From NCBI RefSeq assembly GCF_000147815.2, contig NC_015957.1, positions 558,001-622,000 of the forward strand: a stretch of 64,000 nt of DNA, written 5' to 3'. Below the pieces are notes generated by a model. The model made no database searches, was not told the DNA's origin, and saw only the letters and a list, made by a program, of their open reading frames with translations. Positions 1 through 8,769 of the stretch are shown one piece after another. This stretch comes from Streptomyces violaceusniger Tu 4113 (lineage in GTDB: Bacteria > Actinomycetota > Actinomycetes > Streptomycetales > Streptomycetaceae). Each line of letters begins with the position of its first letter. Position 1 is the stretch's first letter. A program made the position numbers and the translations under genes.

Positions 1-235
1 GGAAGAGGATCATGCCCAGCAGCGCGGTGCCGACGGCGCCGATGCCGACCCAGACGCCGTAGGCCGTGCCGATGGGCAGGCTCTTCACCGCCACGCTCAG
101 CAGCCCCATGCTCACGATCAGACCGGCGACGGTGAAGACGCTGGGCCACAGCCGGGTGAAGCCGTCGCTCAGCTTCATGCCGATCGACCAGCAGATTTCG
201 AACAGTCCGGCGATGAGCAGCAGGACCCATGCCAT
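1..235 (-). CDS. gdx: Gdx/SugE-type guanidinium exporter (SMR family), 3' end cut by window edge
   Basis: Small multidrug resistance protein of the Gdx (formerly SugE) subgroup, which exports guanidinium ion in exchange for protons as a dimer in the cytoplasmic membrane. Seventy-eight residues are visible before the window edge, against about 105 for the family. The first helix carries the FEICW segment with the conserved glutamate near residue 13, followed by a GFTRLWPS stretch and a later [16 protein letters not shown] block; these are Gdx rather than EmrE/Qac hallmarks. The start ATG has a strong GGAGGTG ribosome site 4 bases upstream. A guanidine-III riboswitch candidate lies in the leader, which supports the substrate assignment independently. 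The C-terminal helix is missing only because the window ends. Confidence 0.9.
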   Translation of the reverse strand, partial: MAWVLLLIAGLFEICWSIGMKLSDGFTRLWPSVFTVAGLIVSMGLLSVAVKSLPIGTAYGVWVGIGAVGTALLGMILF

Positions 236-269
236 GACGGCACCTCCGTGAAGTCTCTCGTTACGGGGT

Positions 270-310
270 GCGTCGTCTTTGCGGGGCCCGGTACGGCGCG
301 TCTCGTCGGG
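270..310 (-). promoter_or_regulatory. Guanidine-III riboswitch (ykkC-III) in the gdx leader
   Basis: Read on the minus strand, the 41-nt segment starts CCCGACGAG, continues GCGCCGTACCGGG and ends CAAAGACGACGC. This matches the guanidine-III class closely in order and spacing (CCGGACGAG, GCGCCGUACCCGG, ACAAGACGGCGC in the known actinobacterial example). The CCCG/CGGG pairing of P1 is kept. The second pairing (GCGCCGT with ACGACGC) has one mismatch. It ends about 35 nt before the gdx start codon, close to the ribosome site, so it would probably act on translation. Guanidine sensing by this class is established; its action here is inferred. Confidence 0.85.
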
Positions 311-338
311 TTGTTCTCGACCGTAGCAAGTCCCGGCG

Positions 339-1355
339 TCAGAGGAGCGGGGCGGTGAGGAGGGGCAGGGCGCGGGTGAGCTCGCGCTCCCAGTAGGGCC
401 AGGTGTGGGTGCCGGGGCCGTAGAGGTGGGCGGTGACGGCCAGGCCGTGGGTGCGGGCGCGGCGCACATAGCGCTGGGCCATCTCGCCGAGGCCGCGCTC
501 CAGGGTGTCCTCGGGGCGGTCCGGAGGGTCGAGGGGGCCGGGGGTGCCGTTGCCGCAGGCGACGTAGAGCGGGTAGCCGCGGGGGAGTCGGGGGATGAGG
601 GCGTACGGGTTGTGGGCGCCCCAGAGCGCGGACTGGGCGGCGGGGTCTCCCCACAGGGCCGTCGGGTCGGCGCCCTGGCCCGTAAGGATGCCTTGGATGC
701 CGGCGGGATCCAGGGTGGTGTGGACGACACCGCTGAAGGACGCCGCCGCGCGGAACAGGCGGGGGTGGCGGGCGGCGTAGGACAGGGCGCCGAAGCCGCC
801 CATGGACAGGCCGGCGATCGTACGGCGGCCGTTGGCCCGTAAGGCGCGCTCCAGGAGGGGGCGCAGCTCGGCCAGGTGGAAGGTCTCCCAGGCGGGCGCA
901 CCGTAGTGGCCGCCGTTCCACCAGTCGGAGTAGAAGCCCACGGGGCCGCCCTCGGGGGAGACGATCAGGGCCGGGGTGCCGGCGGTGATGGCCTCGACAT
1001 CGGTGTTGAGGGTCCACGCCTCCCAGCCGGGGCCCGGGTCGCAGCAGCCGTGGAGCAGGTAGAGGACGGGCCAGCGGTGGTGGGGCCGGCGGTCGTAGCC
1101 GGTGGGGAGGAGGACGCGGGCATGGCCCTCGCGGCCCAGGGCGGGCGAGTCGATCGTCAGGTCGAGGACGCGCTCGCTGACGCGGTCCGCGGCGATGAGG
1201 CGCGCGCGGGCGGGCGTCCGGCGTCCGGCAAGGGCTTCCGCGGGACGGGCCTTCGAGGGGCCGGGCTCCCGGGAGCGGGCTTCGGCGGTGGACGTCAGGA
1301 GCGGTGCGGCGGCCAGCGCGGTGAGCGCGGCGACGGCTCTGCGGCGGTTCGGCAT
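339..1355 (-). CDS. Secreted alpha/beta-hydrolase of the esterase D / antigen 85 type
   Basis: 338-residue serine hydrolase, probably an acyl-ester hydrolase acting outside the cell. Residues 1-26 form a secretion signal (MPNRRR then a hydrophobic alanine/leucine stretch ending near AEA); the RRR suggests Tat export is possible. The alpha/beta-hydrolase fold is marked by YLLHG (99-103, oxyanion side), the nucleophile elbow GLSMGG (182-187, Ser184) and a GTHTW motif with His317. The start is chosen at an ATG preceded by GAAGGAG; in-frame codons further upstream lack a ribosome site and signal. It lies divergent from the TetR gene, which may regulate it. The substrate cannot be told from sequence. 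Confidence 0.85.
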   Translation of the reverse strand: MPNRRRAVAALTALAAAPLLTSTAEARSREPGPSKARPAEALAGRRTPARARLIAADRVSERVLDLTIDSPALGREGHARVLLPTGYDRRPHHRWPVLYLLHGCCDPGPGWEAWTLNTDVEAITAGTPALIVSPEGGPVGFYSDWWNGGHYGAPAWETFHLAELRPLLERALRANGRRTIAGLSMGGFGALSYAARHPRLFRAAASFSGVVHTTLDPAGIQGILTGQGADPTALWGDPAAQSALWGAHNPYALIPRLPRGYPLYVACGNGTPGPLDPPDRPEDTLERGLGEMAQRYVRRARTHGLAVTAHLYGPGTHTWPYWERELTRALPLLTAPLL

Positions 1356-1522
1356 CGTTCGTTCTCCTTCGCGGTGCTGCGTACGGAGCTGAACGGGGCA
1401 CGGTGCGTGGTCAGTTGAAACTTTGATGTCGGCGGGCGGCCGTGGCAAGAGCGCCGACAGTGGTCCCACGTAGGCTTAACCGCGATATGTGTGCGGGGGC
1501 ACGATCGAAGGGGGCGGCCTGC

Positions 1523-2191
1523 GTGGGCGGGGCGACGGGGAGCAAGCGCGTACCACGGGCGGTGCGGGAGCAGCAGATGCTGGACGCGGGGGTACGGGCC
1601 TTCGCGCGCAGCGGCTATCAGAACGCCTCGATGGACGACATCGCCGAGTTGGCCGGGGTTTCCAAACCGCTGGTCTATCTCTATCTCAACTCCAAGGAAG
1701 AGCTGTTCACGGCGTGCATACGGCGGGAGGCCGTGGCGCTGGTGACCGCGGTGCGCGCCGCCGTGGAGCGGGACGCGCCCGCCGACCGGCAGTTGTGGAG
1801 CGGGCTGAGCGGCTTCTTCGCACATGCGGCCGAACATCCCGACGGCTGGACGCTGTTGCATGTGCAGGCCCGTACGCATGGGCAGCCCTACGCGCGCGAA
1901 GTGGCCGCGATGCGGGCGGAGATCGTGGAGTTCGTGACGCAGCTGATAGGGGCGGCGGCGCGGGAGCACGCCCGCGGCGCGGCGCGCGCCCGGACCCTCG
2001 CGGGCACCGAGGTGTCCGGGCTTGCGCACGCGCTGGTGGGCGCGGCCGAGTCGCTCGCGGACTGGGCGGGGGACGGGAGAGTGGGCGGGCACTCGGCCAA
2101 GGAGGCCGCGGCCACCCTGATGAACTTCGCCTGGGCCGGGCTGGGGAATTTGCTCCAGGGGACGGGATGGTCGCCCGAGCGGGTGGGGTGA
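1523..2191 (+). CDS. TetR-family transcriptional regulator
   Basis: A 222-residue dimeric repressor-type protein. The N-terminal helix-turn-helix covers about residues 14-62 (REQQMLDAGVRAFARSGY, then DDIAELAGVSKPLVYLYL), and the rest is the helical ligand-binding domain. The GTG start is chosen because GAAGGGGG lies upstream and because relatives begin just before the conserved KRVPRAVREQQML segment; an in-frame ATG at 1487 is possible but has no ribosome site. It is divergent from the secreted esterase, with about 170 bp between the two starts, an arrangement typical of local regulators. The end of the gene is inside a tandem repeat (GGGTGGGGTGA at 2181 and 2197). The inducer is unknown. Confidence 0.85.
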   Translation: MGGATGSKRVPRAVREQQMLDAGVRAFARSGYQNASMDDIAELAGVSKPLVYLYLNSKEELFTACIRREAVALVTAVRAAVERDAPADRQLWSGLSGFFAHAAEHPDGWTLLHVQARTHGQPYAREVAAMRAEIVEFVTQLIGAAAREHARGAARARTLAGTEVSGLAHALVGAAESLADWAGDGRVGGHSAKEAAATLMNFAWAGLGNLLQGTGWSPERVG

Positions 2192-2319
2192 GGTGTGGGT
2201 GGGGTGACGCGCTCGGGTCGGCTGGGGCCCGGGGGTCGGCTGACGCGTGGATCGGCTGAGGTGTGGGCCGGTCTGGCCTCAGGCGGGTCTCAGGCGGGCG
2301 TCAGGCGGGCCTCAGGCGG
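2181..2319. repeat. Two tandem arrays in the gap between the TetR and lipase gene ends
   Basis: The exact 11-mer GGGTGGGGTGA lies at 2181-2191 and 2197-2207; the first copy contains the tetR stop codon. At the other side TCAGGCGG occurs at 2279, 2290, 2301 and 2312, an exact 11-bp period of four units, with the unit at 2312 holding the lipase stop codon (TCA on this strand). Both convergent genes therefore end inside their own tandem array. No clear terminator hairpin was seen between them. Confidence 0.85.
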
Positions 2320-3475
2320 TGCAGTTGCCCCGCGTCGGCTCGTCCGCCAGCCGCCCGGCCATCCAGTCCAGGGCCGCCGGGAGCCCGGTCAGCGCCGTGG
2401 TGACATGGTCGAGCGGATAGTCCTGCCACTCCACCGGCGCGCCCCGGGCGCACCAGCGGGTGCGCAGCGCCTCGCCGACCCGGTACGGGATCAGCTCGTC
2501 CAGCAAGCCCTGGTAGAGATAGACGGGGCGGTCGGGGGAACGGGTGCCCAAGTACGAGGACCGCAGGGCGAGTTGCCAGGCCGGGCTGGTGAGCGGGTCC
2601 CTTACGGTCACCTCGGACATGCGCTGGAAGAGCCCCGCGATGGTGCTGAGGGCCACGCAGTTCCGCTTGATGAAGTCCACATAGCCGCGGCCCCGGTCGT
2701 TGAGGTACGCGTCGAGCCGCAGCGCGGGGAAGGCCGCGTCCTGTCCGGTGAGCGCCATAAGGGCGAGCCCGGCACCCGCTCCGCCGTCGTTGTAGTCGAG
2801 CGTCGTGGGGAGATCGGCGGGCACGCCTCCGGCGACCGTGCCCTTCAGCCGCAGTTCGGGGGCGTAGGAGGCGTGCAGTTCGGCGGCCCAGCCGGCCGCC
2901 TGGCCGCCCTGGGAGTAGCCCATGATGCCGACGGGAGTGTCCGGTGAGAGCCCCGCCTCCGGAAGGCGCTGGGCGGCGCGCGCCGCGTCCAGGACGGCAT
3001 GTCCCTCGGACCGGCCGGCCGTATAGGTGTGGTCGCCCGGGGTGCCCAGGCCCTCGTAGTCGGTGACGGCGACGGCCCAGCCGCGGCGCAGGGCGAGGTC
3101 GATGAGCTGGGCCTCGATCGAGGTGCCCTGCGGGAACCGGCCGGAGACCGCACAGTCGTCGGAGAGGCCGACGGCGCCGATGCCCCAGGTGAGGAGCGGT
3201 CGGGGGCCCTGTTTGCCGTCGTCGGGGACGACGACCGTGCCGGAGACGACGTCGGGGCGGCCGGTGGCGGTGGTCGAGCGGTAGGTGATGTGCCATGCCC
3301 TGGTCGCGGTCGGCACCCCGGGCTGGGTCCGGAAGGCGGTGGGGGCGGAGGTGAGGATGTCACCGGGTCTGCCGGTACCGGCGGCCGGGGCGCCCGAGAT
3401 GGCCGCGGCGGCGGGTGGCGCCGAGGCCAGGGCCAGTGCGGCGAGGGTGGCGAGCACGGTGGTGCGGATGCGCAT
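2312..3475 (-). CDS. Secreted lipase (secretory lipase / LIP family)
   Basis: A 387-residue extracellular hydrolase of the LIP family (related to Candida antarctica lipase A and to actinobacterial triacylglycerol lipases). Residues 1-25 are a classical signal peptide (MRIRTTVLATLAALALASA, then alanines). The nucleophile elbow is GYSQGG at 186-191 with Ser188. A DYEGLGTPG stretch at 139-147 is typical of the family, and a late DHVTTA segment probably supplies the catalytic histidine. Two cysteines (near 108 and at NCTA at the C-terminus) could matter outside the cell. GGGAGA precedes the ATG. The last codons sit in an 11-bp tandem repeat. It is transcribed toward tetR and away from the AraC-type regulator gene's promoter side. 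Confidence 0.85.
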   Translation of the reverse strand: MRIRTTVLATLAALALASAPPAAAAISGAPAAGTGRPGDILTSAPTAFRTQPGVPTATRAWHITYRSTTATGRPDVVSGTVVVPDDGKQGPRPLLTWGIGAVGLSDDCAVSGRFPQGTSIEAQLIDLALRRGWAVAVTDYEGLGTPGDHTYTAGRSEGHAVLDAARAAQRLPEAGLSPDTPVGIMGYSQGGQAAGWAAELHASYAPELRLKGTVAGGVPADLPTTLDYNDGGAGAGLALMALTGQDAAFPALRLDAYLNDRGRGYVDFIKRNCVALSTIAGLFQRMSEVTVRDPLTSPAWQLALRSSYLGTRSPDRPVYLYQGLLDELIPYRVGEALRTRWCARGAPVEWQDYPLDHVTTALTGLPAALDWMAGRLADEPTRGNCTA

Positions 3476-3574
3476 ACGGCTCTCCCAACGGTGCGGGGGC
3501 GGCGCTCTGGTGGTGCCGAGTCGCTGTGGGAGGACCGTAAGGACGGGCGGAATGTCTGTGGCTGACCGCGGCGC

Positions 3575-4666
3575 TCAGATTTGCTGACTCCATGTCTCAT
3601 GTCGGTATGCGCCCGGGGTTGACCCGGTCCAGCGCCGGAACGCCCGGTGGAACGCCGTGTCCTCGGAGAAGCCCAGCCGTGCCGACAGGTCGGCGATGGG
3701 TTCGACCCCCTCGGCCAGGCTGCTGACCGCCTCGTCACGCCGCACGGTGTCCTTGAGCTCCTGGAAGGACGTGCCCTCCTCCCGTAGCCGCCGCCGCAGC
3801 GTCGCCGGGCTGACCGCCAGCCGGGCGGCGACCTCGGGAAGCTCCGGGAGCCGCGTGGTGCGCCGGCCGCGTGGGCTCGTCGCCGGGCCGCCGCGCGCCC
3901 GCAGCGCCCCGGTGAGCGCGTGCCGTACCTGCTCGGCGACGGTCGTCCCGTAGGCGCGGCGGCTGAGCAGCCCGGCGGGCGCGTGCCGCAGCAGCGTCTG
4001 GAGCGTGGACTCGTCCTGGACGACGGGGGCGGTCAGCCAGCGGCGGTCGAAACCGGCCGCGGTGCGCGGTGCGCCGAAGCGGGGCGGGCAGCCGAAGAGC
4101 GGCTCGTAGTCGTCGGCGTACGGGGGCGGGGGATACGCGAACTGGGCCCACAGCAGCGGGACCCGGCGTCCGATCAGCCAGCCGGCGAGCCGGTGCCAGA
4201 TGAGCATGAGCCATTCGGCGACGATGTGGTGCTCGGCCGCCGTAAGGCCGTCAGCATGCGGGCCCAGCCCGCCGCGCAGGGCCAACACCGCCTCCCGGCC
4301 GTGGCCCTCGCCGCGCTCCAGGGCCAGATTGGGTCCGCCGGGGAAGAGCCGGTAGAAGCGCGCCCCGCGCTCCACCGCCGTGCCGAGGTCGGGGCAGCCC
4401 AGCGAGGCGTAGCACATCATCGCGAAGGTGCCGGGGCGGCTGCGGATGGTCCCCAGCCCCAGGAACTCGTCCCCGGTGGCCCGGTGCAGGGCGCGCACCA
4501 GCCGGGCGAACTGCTCGGGGGAGACGCGGGCGCGGTCGTCGGTGAGCAACAGCGGGGGTATCCGGGCCCGTTGCAGCAGGGGGACGGTGTCGAGGCCGAG
4601 CCGCTGCGCACCGCGCAGCGCGGCCCGTACATGGTGCACCGTCACCGTCCGCCGCCCGCGCCCCAT
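3575..4666 (-). CDS. AraC-family transcriptional regulator (arabinose-binding-like N-terminal domain)
   Basis: 363-residue regulator of the OruR/ArgR-like branch of the AraC family. The first 200 or so residues form the N-terminal sensing domain (QRLGLDTVPLLQRARIP, then the FARLVRAL region), as in Arabinose_bd proteins. The last 85 residues carry two helix-turn-helix motifs: the RLAVSPATLRRRLREEG block and ARLGFSEDTAFHRAFRRWTG, the second being the family signature. The same-strand lipase lies 100 bp downstream and is a plausible target. The ATG start has only a weak ribosome site; a GTG a few codons in is an alternative. The inducer is not predictable. Confidence 0.85.
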   Translation of the reverse strand: MGRGRRTVTVHHVRAALRGAQRLGLDTVPLLQRARIPPLLLTDDRARVSPEQFARLVRALHRATGDEFLGLGTIRSRPGTFAMMCYASLGCPDLGTAVERGARFYRLFPGGPNLALERGEGHGREAVLALRGGLGPHADGLTAAEHHIVAEWLMLIWHRLAGWLIGRRVPLLWAQFAYPPPPYADDYEPLFGCPPRFGAPRTAAGFDRRWLTAPVVQDESTLQTLLRHAPAGLLSRRAYGTTVAEQVRHALTGALRARGGPATSPRGRRTTRLPELPEVAARLAVSPATLRRRLREEGTSFQELKDTVRRDEAVSSLAEGVEPIADLSARLGFSEDTAFHRAFRRWTGSTPGAYRHETWSQQI

Positions 4667-4731
4667 GGTCGAAACCGTAGCCCGATCGGGGCGTTGCGTC
4701 AGCGGTGCGTCGCTGGACCCCTACGCGGCGT

Positions 4732-4764
4732 GAGCACCTTAAGGACGACGCGAGCGCCTTACGG
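4732..4764. promoter_or_regulatory. Direct-repeat pair between the araC-type gene and the cupin gene
   Basis: GAGCACCTTAAGG (4732-4744) and GAGCGCCTTACGG (4752-4764) are direct repeats spaced exactly 20 bp, about two helical turns. They lie between the divergent starts of the AraC-type regulator and the DUF985 gene. AraC-family proteins often bind such direct repeats, so an operator is possible; this is inference. Confidence 0.35.
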
Positions 4765-4809
4765 GCTATCCTCGACGGCCCGGACGGACCTGTGAAAGCG
4801 GTGAGGGAC

Positions 4810-5256
4810 ATGACCACATCCCGGCGGCCCGCGACAGCCGAATGGCTGGGCCTCGAGCCCCATCCGGAGGGCGGCTGGTACCGGGAGACCTGGCGCAGCG
4901 ATGTCACGGTGCGGCTGCCGGGGTACCAGGGCGAGCGCGCGACGGCCACGGCGATCTACTTCCTGCTGACTCCCGGTGAGGAGTCCCGCTGGCATGTGGT
5001 GCGCTCGGCCGAGCTGTGGCTGTGGCACAGCGGCGGCCCGCTGCAGCTCCGGCTGGGCGGTACGGGCGACGGCCCGGAGGCGACCCCCACGGAGCTGGTC
5101 CTGGGCTCCGATATCGCCTCCGGCCAGCGCCCCCAGGCCGTCGTCCCGCCGGGCACCTGGCAGTCGGCCCGTCCGGCGGCGGACGAGGAGGTCCTGGTGA
5201 GCTGTGTGGTCTCCCCGGGCTTCGACTTCGCCGACTTCCGGCTGTTGGAGGACTGA
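4810..5256 (+). CDS. DUF985 cupin-fold protein
   Basis: 148-residue single-domain cupin of the DUF985 (Cupin_5) family, cytosolic, with no signal. The family opening LEPHPEGGWYRETWRS is at residues 15-30, followed by AIYFLL, the SRWHVVRSAELWLWHSG block and a PPGTWQSARP turn, which together form the small beta-barrel. Cupin metal-type histidines are visible (WHVV, WHSG). The function of the family is not established; some members are annotated as epimerase-like without proof. The ATG at 4810 follows GTGAGGG; GTG codons at 4792 and 4801 are alternatives. The gene runs toward the cold-shock gene and shares the terminator between them. Confidence 0.85.
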   Translation: MTTSRRPATAEWLGLEPHPEGGWYRETWRSDVTVRLPGYQGERATATAIYFLLTPGEESRWHVVRSAELWLWHSGGPLQLRLGGTGDGPEATPTELVLGSDIASGQRPQAVVPPGTWQSARPAADEEVLVSCVVSPGFDFADFRLLED

Positions 5257-5293
5257 CCGTCCCCGCGAGGCTCCGGGAAAAGGCAGAAAAGGC

Positions 5294-5333
5294 AGGAGCC
5301 CCGTCTCCCCGCCAGGCGGGGAGCAGGGCTCCT
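5294..5333. terminator. Strong two-part hairpin terminator between convergent genes
   Basis: Outer stem AGGAGCCC (5294-5301) pairs with GGGCTCCT (5326-5333); inner stem CTCCCCGCC (5305-5313) pairs with GGCGGGGAG (5315-5323). On the minus strand it is followed by a T-rich run (read from 5293 downwards), so it ends the cold-shock transcript well; it should also stop the DUF985 transcript from the other side. Confidence 0.85.
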
Positions 5334-5350
5334 TAGGTGGTGCTGCTGGA

Positions 5351-5554
5351 TCAGACGGGGCTGACGTTCTCCGCCTGTGGGCCCTTCGGGCCCTGAGTGA
5401 CGTCGAAGGTCACGGCCTGGTTCTCCTCAAGAGAACGGAAGCCGGTCGCGTTGATCGCGGAGTAGTGAACGAAGACATCGGGGCCGCCGCCGTCTTGGGC
5501 GATGAAGCCGAAGCCCTTCTCGGCGTTGAACCACTTGACGGTTCCGGTAGCCAT
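5351..5554 (-). CDS. Cold-shock protein (CspA family)
   Basis: 67-residue OB-fold nucleic-acid-binding protein acting as an RNA chaperone. The RNP1 motif KGFGFI is at residues 13-18 and RNP2 DVFVHY at 26-31, and the length is standard for the family. The ATG is set by GGAGGG six bases upstream; an in-frame ATG 45 bases earlier would add a non-homologous tail. The leader is long for a 67-codon gene (about 120 nt if the promoter at 5682 is right), as is usual for cold-shock genes. It is followed at once by a strong hairpin terminator, so it is monocistronic. Confidence 0.95.
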   Translation of the reverse strand: MATGTVKWFNAEKGFGFIAQDGGGPDVFVHYSAINATGFRSLEENQAVTFDVTQGPKGPQAENVSPV

Positions 5555-6799
<1,245 letters not shown>

Positions 6800-6878
6800 C
6801 TTCCGGGCCGCACCGACCTGCGTGGATGGCGGGAACACCGCCTAAGCTGGACCGGCGCACGGAGGGGGAGGCAACGCG

Positions 6879-8663
6879 ATGGATCCGCTGGGAGCGGACG
6901 ATCCGCAGGTCATCGGCGCGTACCGGCTGCTCGGACGGCTCGGTTCGGGCGGGATGGGCCGGGTCTTTGTGGGACGCAGCGTGGGCGGGCGCACGGTAGC
7001 GGTGAAGGTTGTGCACGCCCATTTCGCGCTGGACGAGGAGTTCCGCGCCCGCTTCCGGCGCGAGGTCGACGCCGCGCGCCGGGTCGGCGGCGCCTTTACC
7101 GCGCCGGTCCTGGACGCCGACCCGGAGGCGCGCATTCCGTGGGTGGCCACCGGCTATGTGGCGGGCCCTCCGCTCAACCAGGCGGTGTCCGACGAGGGGC
7201 CGTTGCCCGAGTCGGCGGTGCGGGCCCTGGGCGCGGGGCTCGCCGAGGCCCTGGCCGCGGTGCACGCCCTCGGCCTGGTCCACCGCGACGTCAAGCCGTC
7301 CAATGTGCTGCTCGCGCTCGACGGTCCGCGTCTGATCGACTTCGGCATCGCCCGGGCCACCGAGGGCACGGTGTCACTGACCTCGACCGGCGCCTCCATC
7401 GGCTCGCCCGGCTATATGGCGCCCGAGCAGATCCTGGGCGAGGGCGTCGAGGGCGCGGCCGATGTCTTCTCCCTGGGGGCGGTGCTGGCGTACGCGGCGA
7501 CCGGCAAGCCGCCGTTCCCGGGCGACACTTCGGCCGCGCTGCTCTACAAGGTGGTGCACGACGAGCCCCGGCTCGGCCCCGAGCTGACGGGTGACCTGCG
7601 CGATCTGGTCGCCGCGTGCCTTGCCAAGAACCCGGCCGACCGCCCCACCCCCGAGCGGATCGTGCGGCGCCTCGCCCCGGAGGACGGCGCCTCGGGGCTC
7701 GCGCGGCCGGGCTGGCTGCCGGGGGCGCTGGTCGAGCGGGTGAGCCGGCAGGTGGTGGAGCTGCTCGACCTGGAGGCGGAGGCCGTGGCACCGCCGCGCG
7801 TGGCCGAGCCGCCCGCTATAGGGCCGTCATCGATAGGACTGTCATCCACAGGGCCGTCCTCGGCCGAGCCGTCGGCCACGGAGCCACCCGCCGCCGAGCC
7901 CTCCACCACCCAGCCGCCCGCCGCGGACTCACCGACCCCGCCGCCCACCCCGGCCCCGGCCTCACCCCTGCTGGGCGCCTTCGGCCCGCCCGACCCGTCG
8001 TACGCCAACGGGCTGCCCCCGAAGGATCAGCCGACCGGGCCCCCGCTCCCCTACCCGCCGTCGTCGAAACCGGGCGGCCGAAGTGTCGCGCTCTCCGCCG
8101 CCGTCGGCGGTAAGAAGCGCCCCAAGGCGCTGAGCTGCACGCTGGTCCTGTCCGTCGCGGGCGCGCTGGCCGTCGCGACGACCGCCGCCGTGCTCTTCAA
8201 GGTGCTGCCCGGAGGCTCCGGCGACAACAGCGACCAGGGCGCCGCGGACCCCCGCCCCTCCGCCACCGGACGGAACCCGGGAGACGGAGCTCACGATGGC
8301 TCCGGAAAGGGCGCCGTGCCCAAGGCGTTCCTCGGCACCTGGCAGGGCGATCTGACCTCCGACTCGGGCATCCCGGTGGGCACCTTGACCATCACCTTCC
8401 GGCAGGGGCGGACCGGGCAGGACGTCGCCAGTGGCCGGGTCAAGCTGTCGGTGCTGCGCTGCGACAGCACCTGGAAGCTGGTCTCGGCGGCTCCGAAACA
8501 ACTCCACCTCGACGCGCGCCTGAAGGGCTCCGAGCCCCAGCAGGGGTGCAGCGACGCCTCGACGGACGAGCAGTTCACCCTCACCTCCGACGGGGCGCTC
8601 AGCTACCAGGCGAAGGACGATCAGGCGGGTGACCCCACGGGCACTCTGCGCAAGCTGGAATGA
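6879..8663 (+). CDS. Receptor-type Ser/Thr protein kinase
   Basis: 594-residue membrane kinase. The N-terminal kinase domain (about 12-275) is complete: glycine loop LGSGGMGRVF (21-30), Lys43 in TVAVKV, HRDVKPSN (135-142), DFG (154-156) and APE (181-183). A proline/threonine/serine-rich linker follows, with repeated EPS/EPP units at about 310-360. One membrane helix lies near 417-440. The remaining 150 residues would be outside the cell; they begin GTWQGDL, contain two cysteines (in VLRCDS and QQGCSD) and are not PASTA repeats. This outside domain is of unknown role. The ATG follows GGAGGGGGAGG. It sits between mqnA and mqnC, which suggests but does not prove a link to quinone or envelope state. 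Confidence 0.9.
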   Translation: MDPLGADDPQVIGAYRLLGRLGSGGMGRVFVGRSVGGRTVAVKVVHAHFALDEEFRARFRREVDAARRVGGAFTAPVLDADPEARIPWVATGYVAGPPLNQAVSDEGPLPESAVRALGAGLAEALAAVHALGLVHRDVKPSNVLLALDGPRLIDFGIARATEGTVSLTSTGASIGSPGYMAPEQILGEGVEGAADVFSLGAVLAYAATGKPPFPGDTSAALLYKVVHDEPRLGPELTGDLRDLVAACLAKNPADRPTPERIVRRLAPEDGASGLARPGWLPGALVERVSRQVVELLDLEAEAVAPPRVAEPPAIGPSSIGLSSTGPSSAEPSATEPPAAEPSTTQPPAADSPTPPPTPAPASPLLGAFGPPDPSYANGLPPKDQPTGPPLPYPPSSKPGGRSVALSAAVGGKKRPKALSCTLVLSVAGALAVATTAAVLFKVLPGGSGDNSDQGAADPRPSATGRNPGDGAHDGSGKGAVPKAFLGTWQGDLTSDSGIPVGTLTITFRQGRTGQDVASGRVKLSVLRCDSTWKLVSAAPKQLHLDARLKGSEPQQGCSDASTDEQFTLTSDGALSYQAKDDQAGDPTGTLRKLE

Positions 8664-8769
8664 GCGGGGGCGGGCGGCGCTGGTGTGCCCGACACGTACT
8701 CGTACTGGCGAAAAGGCGCTGGCGTACGCTGGGTCGGTCCACCCATAAACCTCCGAAAGGTACGCCCCG

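Noticed and set aside
175..1401. 408-codon minus-strand frame overlapping the esterase gene
   Set aside because: It is a shifted frame of the esterase with arginine/proline-rich composition; the esterase frame has the signal peptide and catalytic motifs.
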